Assembly (NCBI RefSeq): GCF_003583405.1
Contig: NZ_QXEC01000004.1
Span: forward strand, 62,001 to 126,000
Origin: Micromonospora radicis
GTDB taxonomy: Bacteria; Actinomycetota; Actinomycetes; Mycobacteriales; Micromonosporaceae
Direction of reading: 5' to 3'
Length of the DNA: 64,000 nt
The translations under genes and the position numbers were made by a program. Under the pieces are notes generated by a model. That model was not told the DNA's origin, searched no databases, and saw nothing but the letters and a program-made list of their open reading frames with translations. Positions 16,682-25,003 of this stretch are shown here, piece by piece; position 1 is the first letter of the stretch; every line of letters begins with the position of its first letter.

Positions 16682-18358
16682 GTGCTGGTGGCGGTGGTCT
16701 CGGACGAGCAGGGCGGGGGAGTGCTGCAACCGCTCGACCCGACCGGCGTCCCGACCGGTCCGCCGGAGGCGGTGACCGACCTGGCCGAGGCGGTCGCCGC
16801 CCGGGAGCGGGCCGAACAGCCACGCTGGGTGTGGGCCAGCGGCGCCGTGCTCTATCCGGCGTTGCTGCGCGCCGGGGTCCGCGTCGAGCGCTGTCACGAC
16901 GTGGAGTTGACCGAGGCGCTGCTGCTCGGCCACGCCGGCCGCTGGGGTGAGCCGCGGTCGCTGGCGGCGGCGTGGGCGCGGCTGACCGGCGCGCCGGTGC
17001 CGCCCGATCCGCCGCCGCGCGCCGCCGCTCCGCCCGGCGCCGGGCAGACCGCGCTCTTCGACGCGCTGCCGGGGCCGCCGGGCCCCGGCATCACCGCGTT
17101 GACCCGGGTGTACGCCGACCAACTCGCCCGCGCCGTGGCGACCGAGCAGCCCGGCCGGTTCCGGTTGCTGGTGGCCGCCGAGTCGGCCGGCGCGTTGATC
17201 GCCGCCGAGATGGGTGCGGCCGGGCTGCCCTGGCGGGCCGACGTGCACGACGCGGTGCTGGCCGAGCTGCTGGGTGAGCCGTCACCGGTCGGCGGGCCGC
17301 CCCGCCGGCTGGCCGAGTTGGCCGCCCGGATCGCCGCGGCGTTCGGGGTGCGGCAGGTGCACGCGGACAGCCCGGCGGAGCTGCTGAAGGCGTTCGCCCG
17401 GGTCGGCGTGGAGCTGCCGAACACCCGGGCCTGGGTGCTGCGCGGGGTGGACCATCCGGCGGTGCCGCTGGTACTGGAGTACAAGGAGCTGTACCGGATC
17501 TGGACGGCGCACGGGCGGGCCTGGCGGGACGCCTGGGTCCGCGACGGCCGGTTCCAGCCGGAGTACGTGCCCGGCGGGGTGGTGTCGGGGCGGTGGGCCA
17601 CCCGCGGCGGTGGCGCGTTGCAGATTCCGAAGGTGATCCGCCGGGCGGCGGTGGCCGATCCGGGTTGGCGCTTCGTGGTGGCCGACGCCGGGCAGCTGGA
17701 GCCGCGGGTGCTGGCGGCGGTCTCCGCCGACGCCCGGCTCGCCGCGGCGGGCGGGACCGGTGACCTCTACCAGGCGTTGGCCCGCGACGCGTTCGGCGGT
17801 GACCGGGGTCGGGCCAAGCTGGCCCTGCTCGGTGCGATGTACGGGCAGACGGGCGGGGAGGCGGTGCCGGCCCTGGCGGTGCTGCGGCGCAACTATCCGA
17901 CGGCGTTCGGCTACGTCGAGGCGGCGGCGCGTACCGGTGAGGCCGGTGGGCTGGTGCGTTCGTGGTTGGGGCGGACCTGCCCGCCGGGCACGTCCGGGTT
18001 CGTTGGCGACGAGGGGGTGGTGGACCAGGACGTGGTGGGTGACCCGCAGTCGCCCCGGGCCCGGGCGGCCCGCTCCCGGGGCCGGTTCACCCGGAACTTC
18101 GTCATCCAGGCCACCGCCGCCGAGTGGGCGTCGACCCTGCTGGCGGTGCTTCGCGGCGAGTTGGCCGGTACCCGCGCGGAACTGGTCTTCTTCCAGCACG
18201 ACGAGGTGATCGTGCACTGTCCGGCGGAGCAGGCCGAGCGGGCGGCCGAGGCGGTCGAGCGGTCCGGCCGGCGGGCCACCGAGCTGCTGTTCGGCGAGAC
18301 GGCGGTGCGCTTTCCGTTGGACCTGTCGATCGTCGAGTGTTACGCCGACGCGGCCTGA
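16682..18358 (+). CDS. Compact PolA-like bifunctional 3'-5' exonuclease/DNA polymerase
   Basis: A 558-residue family-A polymerase lacking the 5'-3' exonuclease domain. Residues ~1-230 hold the degenerate exonuclease-like part. The palm/fingers follow: motif A as VVADAGQLEPRVLA (usual DYSQIELR, so Asp is kept but the Ile-Glu is shifted), motif B region KLALLGAMYGQTGG, and motif C FFQHDEVIVHCP with the catalytic HDE. This short PolA-like protein is common in actinobacteria beside a full-length PolA. A start at GTG 16682 gives the usual N-terminus (LVAVVSDEQGGGVLQPL), but no strong ribosome site is seen. Whether it polymerises DNA, and its role in repair, is inferred. Confidence 0.85.
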   Translation: MLVAVVSDEQGGGVLQPLDPTGVPTGPPEAVTDLAEAVAARERAEQPRWVWASGAVLYPALLRAGVRVERCHDVELTEALLLGHAGRWGEPRSLAAAWARLTGAPVPPDPPPRAAAPPGAGQTALFDALPGPPGPGITALTRVYADQLARAVATEQPGRFRLLVAAESAGALIAAEMGAAGLPWRADVHDAVLAELLGEPSPVGGPPRRLAELAARIAAAFGVRQVHADSPAELLKAFARVGVELPNTRAWVLRGVDHPAVPLVLEYKELYRIWTAHGRAWRDAWVRDGRFQPEYVPGGVVSGRWATRGGGALQIPKVIRRAAVADPGWRFVVADAGQLEPRVLAAVSADARLAAAGGTGDLYQALARDAFGGDRGRAKLALLGAMYGQTGGEAVPALAVLRRNYPTAFGYVEAAARTGEAGGLVRSWLGRTCPPGTSGFVGDEGVVDQDVVGDPQSPRARAARSRGRFTRNFVIQATAAEWASTLLAVLRGELAGTRAELVFFQHDEVIVHCPAEQAERAAEAVERSGRRATELLFGETAVRFPLDLSIVECYADAA

Positions 18359-18405
18359 TGGTCGGTCGCGGGCCCGGCGAACCTGAGCCGCCCACCGTGC
18401 CGAAC

Positions 18406-18440
18406 GTCCTATTATGAGCGTTATGTCGATAATCTTGCCT
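18406..18440 (+). promoter_or_regulatory. AT-rich candidate promoter/operator before the aldehyde oxidoreductase large subunit
   Basis: An AT-rich patch holds TATTATGAG and a TTAT-N4-ATAA palindrome (TTATGTCGATAA, 18421-18432), about 30 bp before the GTG start. It contrasts with the surrounding GC-rich DNA and could include a -10 element or operator. Confidence 0.3.
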
Positions 18441-18460
18441 GTGGGTTTCGTCGGGACGCC

Positions 18461-20551
18461 GTGGTGAGCCCGGTCGGTGCGGTCGGGCAGCCGTTCACCC
18501 GGCTGGAGGGCCACGACAAGGTCACCGGCACCGCCCGGTACGCGGTGGAGTACCCCGCCGACGGCATGGCGTACGCCATGATCGTGCCCGCGACGATCGT
18601 GCGCGGTGTGATCACCGGCGTGCGGACCGAGGCCGCGTCGGCCCTGGCCGGGGTGCTGGCGGTGCTGCACCACGGCAACGCGCCCCGGCTGGCCGCCGGG
18701 GTCGACGCGGAGCTGTACCGGCTCCAGGAGCCGACGGTGCACTTCCGGGGCCAGGCCGTCGCGGTGGTGGTGGCCGAGACCATCGAGGCGGCCCGCGAGG
18801 CGGCCCGGCTCGTCCACCTCGACTACGACGTGCAGCCGCACCGCACCGAGCTGTCCGACCAGGATCCCGGCCTGTACCAGCCGGGCCACGTCAACCCGAG
18901 CTATCCCACCGACGTGTCCGCCGGCGACTTCGACGCGGGGTTCGCCGCCGCGCCGGTCCGGCTGGACCTCGCGTACCGCACGCCGTCCTACCACAACAGC
19001 CCGCTGGAGCCGCACGCCTCGACCGCCCAGTGGCGGGACGGACAGCTGCTGGTGCACGACGCCAGCCAGGGGACGCTGCCCGCCCAGGAGCTGCTGTCCC
19101 GGCTGTTCGAGCTGCCCATGGAGTCCGTCCGGGTGGTCAACGCGCACATCGGTGGCGGGTTCGGCGGCAAGCTCTACGTCAAGATCCAGACGGTGTTGGC
19201 CGCGATGGCGGCCCGGGTTGTCGACCGGCCGGTCCGGCTGGCCCTGACCCGGCAACAGATGTTCGGTCCGGTGGGCTACCGCACCCCGACCATCCAGCGG
19301 GTCCGGCTCGGTGCCGACCGGGACGGACGGATCGCCGCCGTCGCCCACGACGCGGTCAGCCAGACCTCGACGGTGACCGAGTTCGCCGAACAGACCGCCG
19401 TCTACACCCGCAACATGTACGCCGCTCCCAACCGGCGCACCACCCACCGGGTGGTCCGGCTCGACGTGCCCACCCCGTTCTGGATGCGGGCACCGGGATA
19501 CACCCCGGGCTCGTTCGCGTTGGAGTCCGCACTGGACGAACTGGCCCTGGCCTGCGGGCTCGATCCGGTGGAACTGCGGTTGCGCAACGACACCACCGTC
19601 GACCCGGAGAGCGGCCACCCGTTCACCAGTCGCAACCTGGCCGCCTGTCTCACCGACGGGGCGCGCCGCTTCGGCTGGTCGGACCGGGATCCGACGCCCG
19701 GCAGCCGCCGGGAGGGGCGCTGGCGGTACGGCACCGGCATGGCCGGCTCCAGCTATCCCGCCCGGATCCGGCCCGCCGCCGCCTCGGCCGCCGCGTACGC
19801 CGACGGCACCTTCGAGGTACGGATCAACGCGGCCGACATCGGCACCGGCGCGCGTACCGCCCTGTGGCAGGTGGCCGCCGACGCGCTGGGCGCGCCACCG
19901 CAGCGGGTGCGGATCGAGATCGGCGACACCGCACTGCCCTACGCGGAGGTGGCCGGCGGGTCGACCGGCCTGGCCTCGTGGAGCTGGGCGGTGGTCCGCG
20001 CCTGCGAACGGCTCTGCGAGCGGCTCGCCGAACTGCGCGGCGTGGTACCGGCCGGCGGGCTGCTCGTCGAGGCGAGCAGCGCCGAGGAGGTGGCCGCGCA
20101 GGCCACCCTGCCGCGCTTCGCGTACGGCGCGCAGTTCGCCGAGGTGCGGGTGGACGCCGACACCGGCGAGATCCGGGTACGGCGGCTGCTCGGTGTCTTC
20201 GCCGTCGGTCGGGCGGTCAACCCGACCACCCTGCGCAGCCAGCTCGTCGGCGGGATGACCATGGGGTTGTCTATGGCGCTGCACGAGGAGGGCGCCTTCG
20301 ACGACCGGTACGGCACCTGGGCCAACCACGACCTGGCCAGCTACCACATCAGCAGCAACGCCGACGTGCCGGCGGTCGAGGCGTACTGGGTCACCGACGA
20401 GGACAGCCAGCTCAACCCGCTCGGGATCAAGGGTGCCGGTGAGATCGGCATCGTCGGGGCCGCCGCGGCCATCGCCAACGCGGTGCACCACGCCACCGGT
20501 GTACGCGTCCGCGAACTGCCCGTCACGCTGGACAAGCTCCTGCCCGGGTAG
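18461..20551 (+). CDS. Molybdopterin-binding large subunit of an aldehyde oxidoreductase/xanthine dehydrogenase-type enzyme
   Basis: A 696-residue large subunit of the xanthine oxidase family. Visible are HIGGGFGGK (about 230-238, cofactor binding), RAPGYTPGSFALESALDEL, and the C-terminal KGAGEIGIVGAAAAIANAV with the catalytic Glu (about 661). Length fits PaoC/YagR-like subunits (~700) rather than full xanthine dehydrogenase. No signal peptide is visible, so it is cytoplasmic. Adjacent GTG codons at 18461 and 18464 are both possible starts. The matching FAD and [2Fe-2S] subunits are 1.2 kb away on the opposite strand, an unusual layout. It oxidises an aldehyde or N-heterocycle; the substrate is unknown. 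Confidence 0.85.
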   Translation: MVSPVGAVGQPFTRLEGHDKVTGTARYAVEYPADGMAYAMIVPATIVRGVITGVRTEAASALAGVLAVLHHGNAPRLAAGVDAELYRLQEPTVHFRGQAVAVVVAETIEAAREAARLVHLDYDVQPHRTELSDQDPGLYQPGHVNPSYPTDVSAGDFDAGFAAAPVRLDLAYRTPSYHNSPLEPHASTAQWRDGQLLVHDASQGTLPAQELLSRLFELPMESVRVVNAHIGGGFGGKLYVKIQTVLAAMAARVVDRPVRLALTRQQMFGPVGYRTPTIQRVRLGADRDGRIAAVAHDAVSQTSTVTEFAEQTAVYTRNMYAAPNRRTTHRVVRLDVPTPFWMRAPGYTPGSFALESALDELALACGLDPVELRLRNDTTVDPESGHPFTSRNLAACLTDGARRFGWSDRDPTPGSRREGRWRYGTGMAGSSYPARIRPAAASAAAYADGTFEVRINAADIGTGARTALWQVAADALGAPPQRVRIEIGDTALPYAEVAGGSTGLASWSWAVVRACERLCERLAELRGVVPAGGLLVEASSAEEVAAQATLPRFAYGAQFAEVRVDADTGEIRVRRLLGVFAVGRAVNPTTLRSQLVGGMTMGLSMALHEEGAFDDRYGTWANHDLASYHISSNADVPAVEAYWVTDEDSQLNPLGIKGAGEIGIVGAAAAIANAVHHATGVRVRELPVTLDKLLPG

Positions 20552-20647
20552 GAGCCGCGCTTTCCGTGTTGTTCATGTTCGCCTGCCATCCTGTGCCGCC
20601 GTACTCGACCGTTGCGGTCGAGGTGGTGAGGATTACCGGGAGGCGGC

Positions 20648-21751
20648 ATGGCCAGGCGCGTGTACCTGCACATCGGGGCGCCGAAGACCGGCAGCACCTA
20701 CGTGCAGAACGTGCTCTGGCGCAACCGGGACCGGCTGGCGGAGGCGGGCATCCTGCTGCCGGGTAGCGCGGTGGCGCACGACCAGGCGATGGCGGACCTG
20801 CGGGCGGCGCCGTGGCGCGACGCCGAGGTGTACTGGACCTGGGACCGGCTGGCCGCCAGGGCGCGGGAGTGGTCCGGTGACGTGGTCGTCAGCAACGAGG
20901 GCCTCGGCGCGGCCGACGGTACGCAGGCGGCCCGCGCGGTGGCCAGCCTGGCCCCCGCCGAGGTCCACGTCGTGGTGGTCGGTCGGGATCTCTGGCGTAC
21001 CTTCCCGTCGTTCTGGCAGCAGAGCATCCGGGCCCGCAGCGGCTGGCGGTTCGAGGAGTTCCTCCACGCCGTCGAGGAGGGCCGCTGCGAGGTCTTCTGG
21101 GAGAACCACACCGCGTTGCGGATGCTGCGCCGTTGGGGTGACCTGGTGCCGGCGCGGCAGCGGCACCTGGTGACGGTGCCGGCGCCGGGTGCCCCGCCCG
21201 AGGTGCTGTGGCACCGCTTCGCCGGCATCGTCGGCATCCCGGACGGGCTGTGCGAACTGACCGCTCCGGCCGCCAACCCCTCGCTCGGCGCCGCCGAGAT
21301 CGAGTTGCTCCGGCGGGTCAACCGGAAGTTGGGGGACCGCTATCCGCTGCGCACCCCGTACCGTCGGGTGGTGCACCGGCACCTGGTCGACGCGGTGCTC
21401 AAGCGGCGGGCCAACAAACTGCGGTTCGGCATCGGGTCGGAGCGGGTCGGCTGGGTGGCGGACCTCGCCGAGCAGCAGATCGAGGAGCTCCGCGGGTACC
21501 CCTGCCGGATCGCCGGTGACCTCGACGACCTGCGGCCGAGACGGCTGACGCCGGGCGACAGCCCCGACACCGTCGCGGACGGCCACCTGCTCGACATCGC
21601 CGTCGAGACGATCGTCGAGCTGCTCGGGCACGCCGAGGCCCTCAGCGAGCGGGCGGAGCGCCCCGCGGAGGACACCCTCACCCGGCTGCGCAACCGGGCG
21701 GCCGGCGGCGTCCGGCGCCGGCTCCGCGCCATCCGGCGGGACGGCGCCTGA
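20648..21751 (+). CDS. Sulfotransferase-like protein (PAPS-binding P-loop fold)
   Basis: A 367-residue protein. The N-terminus HIGAPKTGSTYVQ (residues 8-20) matches the 5'-phosphosulfate-binding loop of sulfotransferases (PKTGST/SYLQ), and VVVVGRDLWRTFPSFWQQ may be the 3'-phosphate-binding region. The rest is not recognisable. GGGAGG lies 4-5 nt before the ATG. It sits between the convergent large and small subunits of the aldehyde oxidoreductase, from which it is functionally distinct. The acceptor molecule cannot be predicted. Confidence 0.65.
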   Translation: MARRVYLHIGAPKTGSTYVQNVLWRNRDRLAEAGILLPGSAVAHDQAMADLRAAPWRDAEVYWTWDRLAARAREWSGDVVVSNEGLGAADGTQAARAVASLAPAEVHVVVVGRDLWRTFPSFWQQSIRARSGWRFEEFLHAVEEGRCEVFWENHTALRMLRRWGDLVPARQRHLVTVPAPGAPPEVLWHRFAGIVGIPDGLCELTAPAANPSLGAAEIELLRRVNRKLGDRYPLRTPYRRVVHRHLVDAVLKRRANKLRFGIGSERVGWVADLAEQQIEELRGYPCRIAGDLDDLRPRRLTPGDSPDTVADGHLLDIAVETIVELLGHAEALSERAERPAEDTLTRLRNRAAGGVRRRLRAIRRDGA

Positions 21752-21778
21752 TCAGTTCTGGCGCCGCCGGGCGCCTGA

Positions 21779-22771
21779 TCAGGCCGGCGCCGCCTGCACC
21801 AGGTCCAGCACGGTACGGACGATGGCGTTGCGGGCCAGCGGGATCTTGAAGGCGTTCGCCGACTGCGGTCGGGCGTCGGCCAGTTCCGCCTCGGCGGCGC
21901 GCCGGAGTCGTTGCTCGTCGACCGGCCCACCGCGCAACAGGTCCTCGGCCCGGGTGGCCCGCCACGGCTTGTGCGCCACCCCGCCCAGCGCGATCCGCAC
22001 GTCGCGTACCCGCCCGTCGGCGAGGTCGATCGCGGCGGCGACGGAGACCAGGGCGAAGGCGTACGAGGCCCGGTCGCGGATCTTGCGATAGTACGAGCGG
22101 GCCGCGACAGCCAGCGGCGGCAGGTCGACCGCGGTGATCAGCTCGCCGTGGGTCAGCACGTTGTCGTGCTGTGGTTCGCTGCCGGGCAGCCGGTGTAGTT
22201 CGGTCAGCGGGATACGGCGGCCGCCGTCCGGGCCGACGGTCTGCACCACGGCGTCCATCGCGGCCAGCGCGACCGCCAGGTCCGACGGGTTGGTGGCGAT
22301 GCACTCCGGTGACGTACCGAGGATGGCCAGGTCCCGGTTGTGTCCCGCGATGGCCGAACAGCCGGTGCCGGGCTCGCGTTTGTTGCAGGCGGTGGTGACG
22401 TCCTGGAAGTACAGGCAGCGGGTGCGTTGCAACAGGTTGCCGCCGACGGTGGCGAGGTTGCGCAGCTGGGTGGAGGCGCCGTTGAGCACCGCCTGGGCCA
22501 CCACCGGGTAGCGGCGGCGGACCAGCGGGTCGGCGGCCAGGTCGCTGTTGGAGACCCCGGCGCCGATGCGTACCCCGCCGTCGGGCAGTTCCTCGATCGC
22601 CCGCGAGGTCACCCCACGGATGTCGACCAGCAGGTCGGGCCGGGCCACGTCGAGCTTCATCAGGTCGACCAGGTTCGTCCCACCGCCGAGGAAGGCCGCC
22701 TGCGGTGAGCGGGCGAGCAGGGCGACCGCGCTGGCCGGGTCGGTGGCGCGCTCGTACCGGAACGGCCTCAT
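21779..22771 (-). CDS. FAD-binding subunit of the aldehyde oxidoreductase, PaoB-like with [4Fe-4S] loop
   Basis: A 330-residue FAD subunit of the xanthine oxidase family: AAFLGGGTNLVDLMK (about 25-39) and ATVGGNLLQRTRCLYFQD (from ~107) bind FAD. Four cysteines, Cys119, Cys129, Cys138 and Cys157, lie in the insertion RCLYFQD...ACNKREPGTGC...ECIATNPSD. That is the pattern of E. coli PaoB (YagS), whose loop holds an extra [4Fe-4S] cluster. The ATG overlaps the stop of the [2Fe-2S] gene (ATGA). This points to a periplasmic-type aldehyde oxidase relative, here without an export signal, rather than to xanthine dehydrogenase. Confidence 0.88.
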   Translation of the reverse strand: MRPFRYERATDPASAVALLARSPQAAFLGGGTNLVDLMKLDVARPDLLVDIRGVTSRAIEELPDGGVRIGAGVSNSDLAADPLVRRRYPVVAQAVLNGASTQLRNLATVGGNLLQRTRCLYFQDVTTACNKREPGTGCSAIAGHNRDLAILGTSPECIATNPSDLAVALAAMDAVVQTVGPDGGRRIPLTELHRLPGSEPQHDNVLTHGELITAVDLPPLAVAARSYYRKIRDRASYAFALVSVAAAIDLADGRVRDVRIALGGVAHKPWRATRAEDLLRGGPVDEQRLRRAAEAELADARPQSANAFKIPLARNAIVRTVLDLVQAAPA

Positions 22772-23307
22772 GACCGGGCCACCTCCTGGATGGCGGGGAT
22801 CATGTTCGCGTACGCGGCGCAGCGGCACAGGTTGCCGCTCATCCGCTCGCGGATCTCGTCGGGCTGGGCGGCCAGGTCGACCGGGCCGAGATCGGGCGCG
22901 GCGTCCGGGCCGGCCGGTGGCGTGAAGGTCACCGCGCTGGGCCACCCGGTCGCGGCCTCCTCGACCATGGCGACCGCGGAGACGATCTGCCCCGGGGTGC
23001 AGTAGCCACACTGGAACGCGTCGTGCTCGATGAAGCTGCGCTGCATCGGGTGCAGCTCTCCGTCGGTGGCCAGCCCGGCGGCGGTGACCACGTCGGCCCC
23101 GTCGTGCGCCACCGCCAGCGCGAGGCAGCTGTTGGCCCGGCGCCCGTCGAGCAGCACCGTGCAGGCGCCGCACTGGCCGTGGTCGCAGCCCTTCTTGGGG
23201 CTGGTGTTGCCCAGCCGTTCGCGCAGCGCGTCGAGCAGGGTGGTCCGGGTGTCGACGGTGAGCCGGTGGTCGGCTCCGTCGACCCGGAGCGTGATCTCGG
23301 TGTCCAT
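22768..23307 (-). CDS. [2Fe-2S] subunit of the aldehyde oxidoreductase, PaoA-like
   Basis: A 179-residue iron-sulfur subunit. Cys41, 46, 49 and 61 form the ferredoxin-like N-terminal [2Fe-2S] site (GCDHGQCGACTVLLDG), and Cys100, 103, 161 and 163 form the helical second site (QCGYCTPGQ and GNLCRCAAY). A Pro-rich insertion of ~25 residues (about 128-150) separates the two halves of the second site, longer than in most homologues. E. coli PaoA has a Tat signal; this protein has none. First gene of the two-gene minus-strand unit, translated together with the FAD subunit. Confidence 0.92.
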   Translation of the reverse strand: MDTEITLRVDGADHRLTVDTRTTLLDALRERLGNTSPKKGCDHGQCGACTVLLDGRRANSCLALAVAHDGADVVTAAGLATDGELHPMQRSFIEHDAFQCGYCTPGQIVSAVAMVEEAATGWPSAVTFTPPAGPDAAPDLGPVDLAAQPDEIRERMSGNLCRCAAYANMIPAIQEVARS

Positions 23308-23436
23308 GGTGGGCGGCTCCCTGGCGCTGGTGACCTGCCGACCAAAATATCCTTACTAAGCGGATCTGAGCCGCTAACCGGGTCAAGAGCTATAAAAATG
23401 GACGCAACGCCGAGCTGGTCGGGAGGGTGGCGACGG
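23308..23436. promoter_or_regulatory. Divergent promoter region of the oxidoreductase small subunits and XdhC
   Basis: An AT-rich stretch in GC-rich DNA. TAAGCGGATCTGAGCCGCTAA (23357-23377) is a near-palindrome with 7-bp arms (6/7) and could be an operator. TATAAA at 23391-23396 is a good plus-strand -10, which places transcription start near 23403. ATATTTTGG on the minus strand (around 23342-23350) may be the -10 region of the small-subunit genes. Confidence 0.45.
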
Positions 23437-24429
23437 ATGTTGTCGGAGGTGTGGCCGTTCGTCGCGCAGCGGCACGGCGCCGGGCAGCGGGTGGTGCTGG
23501 CCCGGCTGGTCCGCCGGACCGGTCCGGGTTCGCGACCGCTGGGCGCCACCATGGCGGTGGCCGCCGACGGCGGCTGGACCGGGTCGGTCTCCGGTGGCTG
23601 CGTCGAAGGCGCCCTGCTCGACGAGGCGCGGTCGGTGCTCGACGGCGCCGCCCCCCGGCTCACCTCGGTCCGCCCCGGCGCGGACCTGATGCCCTGGGAG
23701 CCCGCGCCGGCCTGCGCCGGCGAGCTGGGCGTACTGATCTGCCCGGCGCCGGTCGGCCCGGTCTTCGCCGCCGTCAGCGCCGCCCTGGCCACCCGCCGCC
23801 CGCTGGCCGTGGCCGTCGAACTCGAACCACCGTTCCGTTGGTCCACCGCGGCCGACCGGTCCGGGCTGCCCGGCGGCTCGGAACACTTCGTCGAGGAACT
23901 GCGATCCGGGCCGGTGCTGCTGGTCGTCGGCGCGACGGACCTCGCCGCCATGCTGGCGGCGCTTGCCGCACCGCTGGGACAGCGGGTCGTGGTGGTCGAC
24001 CCGCGACCGGCCTACGCCCGACCCGAGCGGGTGCCCACCGCCGACGACGTGGTCTGCGTCTGGCCGGACGAGTGGCTGGCCGCCGCCAAGCTGACCACCC
24101 GGGACGCGGTCCTGGTGGTGACCCACGACCCCCGCATCGACGACCGGGCGATCCGGGCCGCGTTGGCCGGGTCGGCCGGGTACGTCGGTGTGCTGGGCAG
24201 CCGGGACACCCACACCCGGCGGCTGGCCCGGCTGGCCGGGCTGCCCGGACTGGACCGGCTCACCGGCCCGGCCGGGCTGGACCTCGGCGCGACCTCCCTC
24301 GCCCAGACCGCGCTGTCGATGCTCGCCGAGGTGGTGGCGGTCGGCAACCGGCGTACCGGCGGCCGGCTGCGGGACCTGCGGGGCCGCATCCGGGCGGTGG
24401 AGACGCCCGCGCCGCAACCGGTCGGGTGA
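23437..24429 (+). CDS. XdhC/PaoD-type molybdenum cofactor insertion and maturation factor
   Basis: A 330-residue protein with an N-terminal XdhC/CoxI domain (ARLVRRTGPGSRPLGATMAV and GSVSGGCVEGALLDEA) and a C-terminal Rossmann-like XdhC domain (VVVVDPRPAYARPERV, VVTHDPRIDDRAIRAAL, YVGVLGSRDT). Family members bind sulfurated molybdenum cofactor and load it into the large subunit. ATG 23437 is preferred because GGGAGG precedes it by ~10 nt; the earlier in-frame ATG at 23398 lies next to the -10 element and has no ribosome site. It is divergent from the small subunits it presumably serves. Confidence 0.88.
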   Translation: MLSEVWPFVAQRHGAGQRVVLARLVRRTGPGSRPLGATMAVAADGGWTGSVSGGCVEGALLDEARSVLDGAAPRLTSVRPGADLMPWEPAPACAGELGVLICPAPVGPVFAAVSAALATRRPLAVAVELEPPFRWSTAADRSGLPGGSEHFVEELRSGPVLLVVGATDLAAMLAALAAPLGQRVVVVDPRPAYARPERVPTADDVVCVWPDEWLAAAKLTTRDAVLVVTHDPRIDDRAIRAALAGSAGYVGVLGSRDTHTRRLARLAGLPGLDRLTGPAGLDLGATSLAQTALSMLAEVVAVGNRRTGGRLRDLRGRIRAVETPAPQPVG

Positions 24430-24442
24430 GCAAGACCGACGA

Positions 24443-24474
24443 GGCAACCTTTCCCAGGCCCAGCCGGTACTACC
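24443..24474 (+). promoter_or_regulatory. Possible ECF sigma-factor promoter upstream of the sigma gene
   Basis: GGCAACC (24443-24449), a 16-bp spacer and GGTACTACC (24466-24474) look like the -35 (AAC-containing) and -10 elements recognised by ECF sigma factors. The element is about 30 bp upstream of the SigE-family gene, which suggests autoregulation. It overlaps the region just after the xdhC stop. Confidence 0.35.
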
Positions 24475-24505
24475 TCTTGACCGACTTGCTCAGGAGGGCG
24501 GGCAC

Positions 24506-25003
24506 GTGAACACACCGGAGGGGTTCGACGACTTCGTCGCGACCCGTTCGTCGCGGCTGCTGCGCACCGCCTTCCTGCTCACCCGGGACTGGGCGCTGGC
24601 CGAGGACCTGTTGCAGACGGCGCTGGCCCGGGCCTGGGAGGCGTGGCAGCGCATCGACGGCGACCCCGAGCCGTACGTGCGTCGGACCATCGTGAACACC
24701 TACGCCTCCTGGTGGCGGCGGCGGTGGCGCGGCGAACTGCCCACCGCCGAGCTGCCCGAGTTGGCCGTGACGGCGGACCCGGAGACCGGGCTGGACGACC
24801 GTGACCAGCTCTGGCGGGCGCTGGGCCGGCTACCTCGCCGCCAGCGGGCCGTGCTCGTGCTGCGCTACTTCGAGGAGTTGTCCGAACTCGAGGTCGCCGA
24901 GACGCTGGGCTGTTCGGTCGGCACGGTCAAGAGCCAGGCCAGCCGGGCGCTGGCCAAGCTCCGGCTGGACGAGACGCTTGCGCCGGAAGGGATGCCGCGA
25001 TGA
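24506..25003 (+). CDS. SigE-family ECF RNA polymerase sigma factor
   Basis: A 165-residue sigma-70 family protein. Region 2 (RLLRTAFLLTRDWALAEDLL, then ALARAWEAWQRI) recognises the -10 element. Region 4 (LPRRQRAVLVLRYFEELS, then VAETLGCSVGTVKSQASRAL) contains the helix-turn-helix for the -35. GTG 24506 has AGGAGGG 7 nt upstream. It overlaps the next gene by 4 bp (ATGA), the normal arrangement for an ECF sigma factor and its membrane-bound partner. Confidence 0.93.
   Translation: MNTPEGFDDFVATRSSRLLRTAFLLTRDWALAEDLLQTALARAWEAWQRIDGDPEPYVRRTIVNTYASWWRRRWRGELPTAELPELAVTADPETGLDDRDQLWRALGRLPRRQRAVLVLRYFEELSELEVAETLGCSVGTVKSQASRALAKLRLDETLAPEGMPR

Noticed and set aside
17282..20491. Very long minus-strand open frame (~1069 codons)
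   Set aside because: It is antisense to the polymerase and molybdenum-subunit genes, whose motifs are unmistakable. Its translation is His/Arg/Gly-rich without any domain, as expected for a GC-rich shadow.
20552..20647. tRNA-like or riboswitch-like element in the spacer before the sulfotransferase gene
   Set aside because: No cloverleaf, anticodon arm or known riboswitch core could be drawn.
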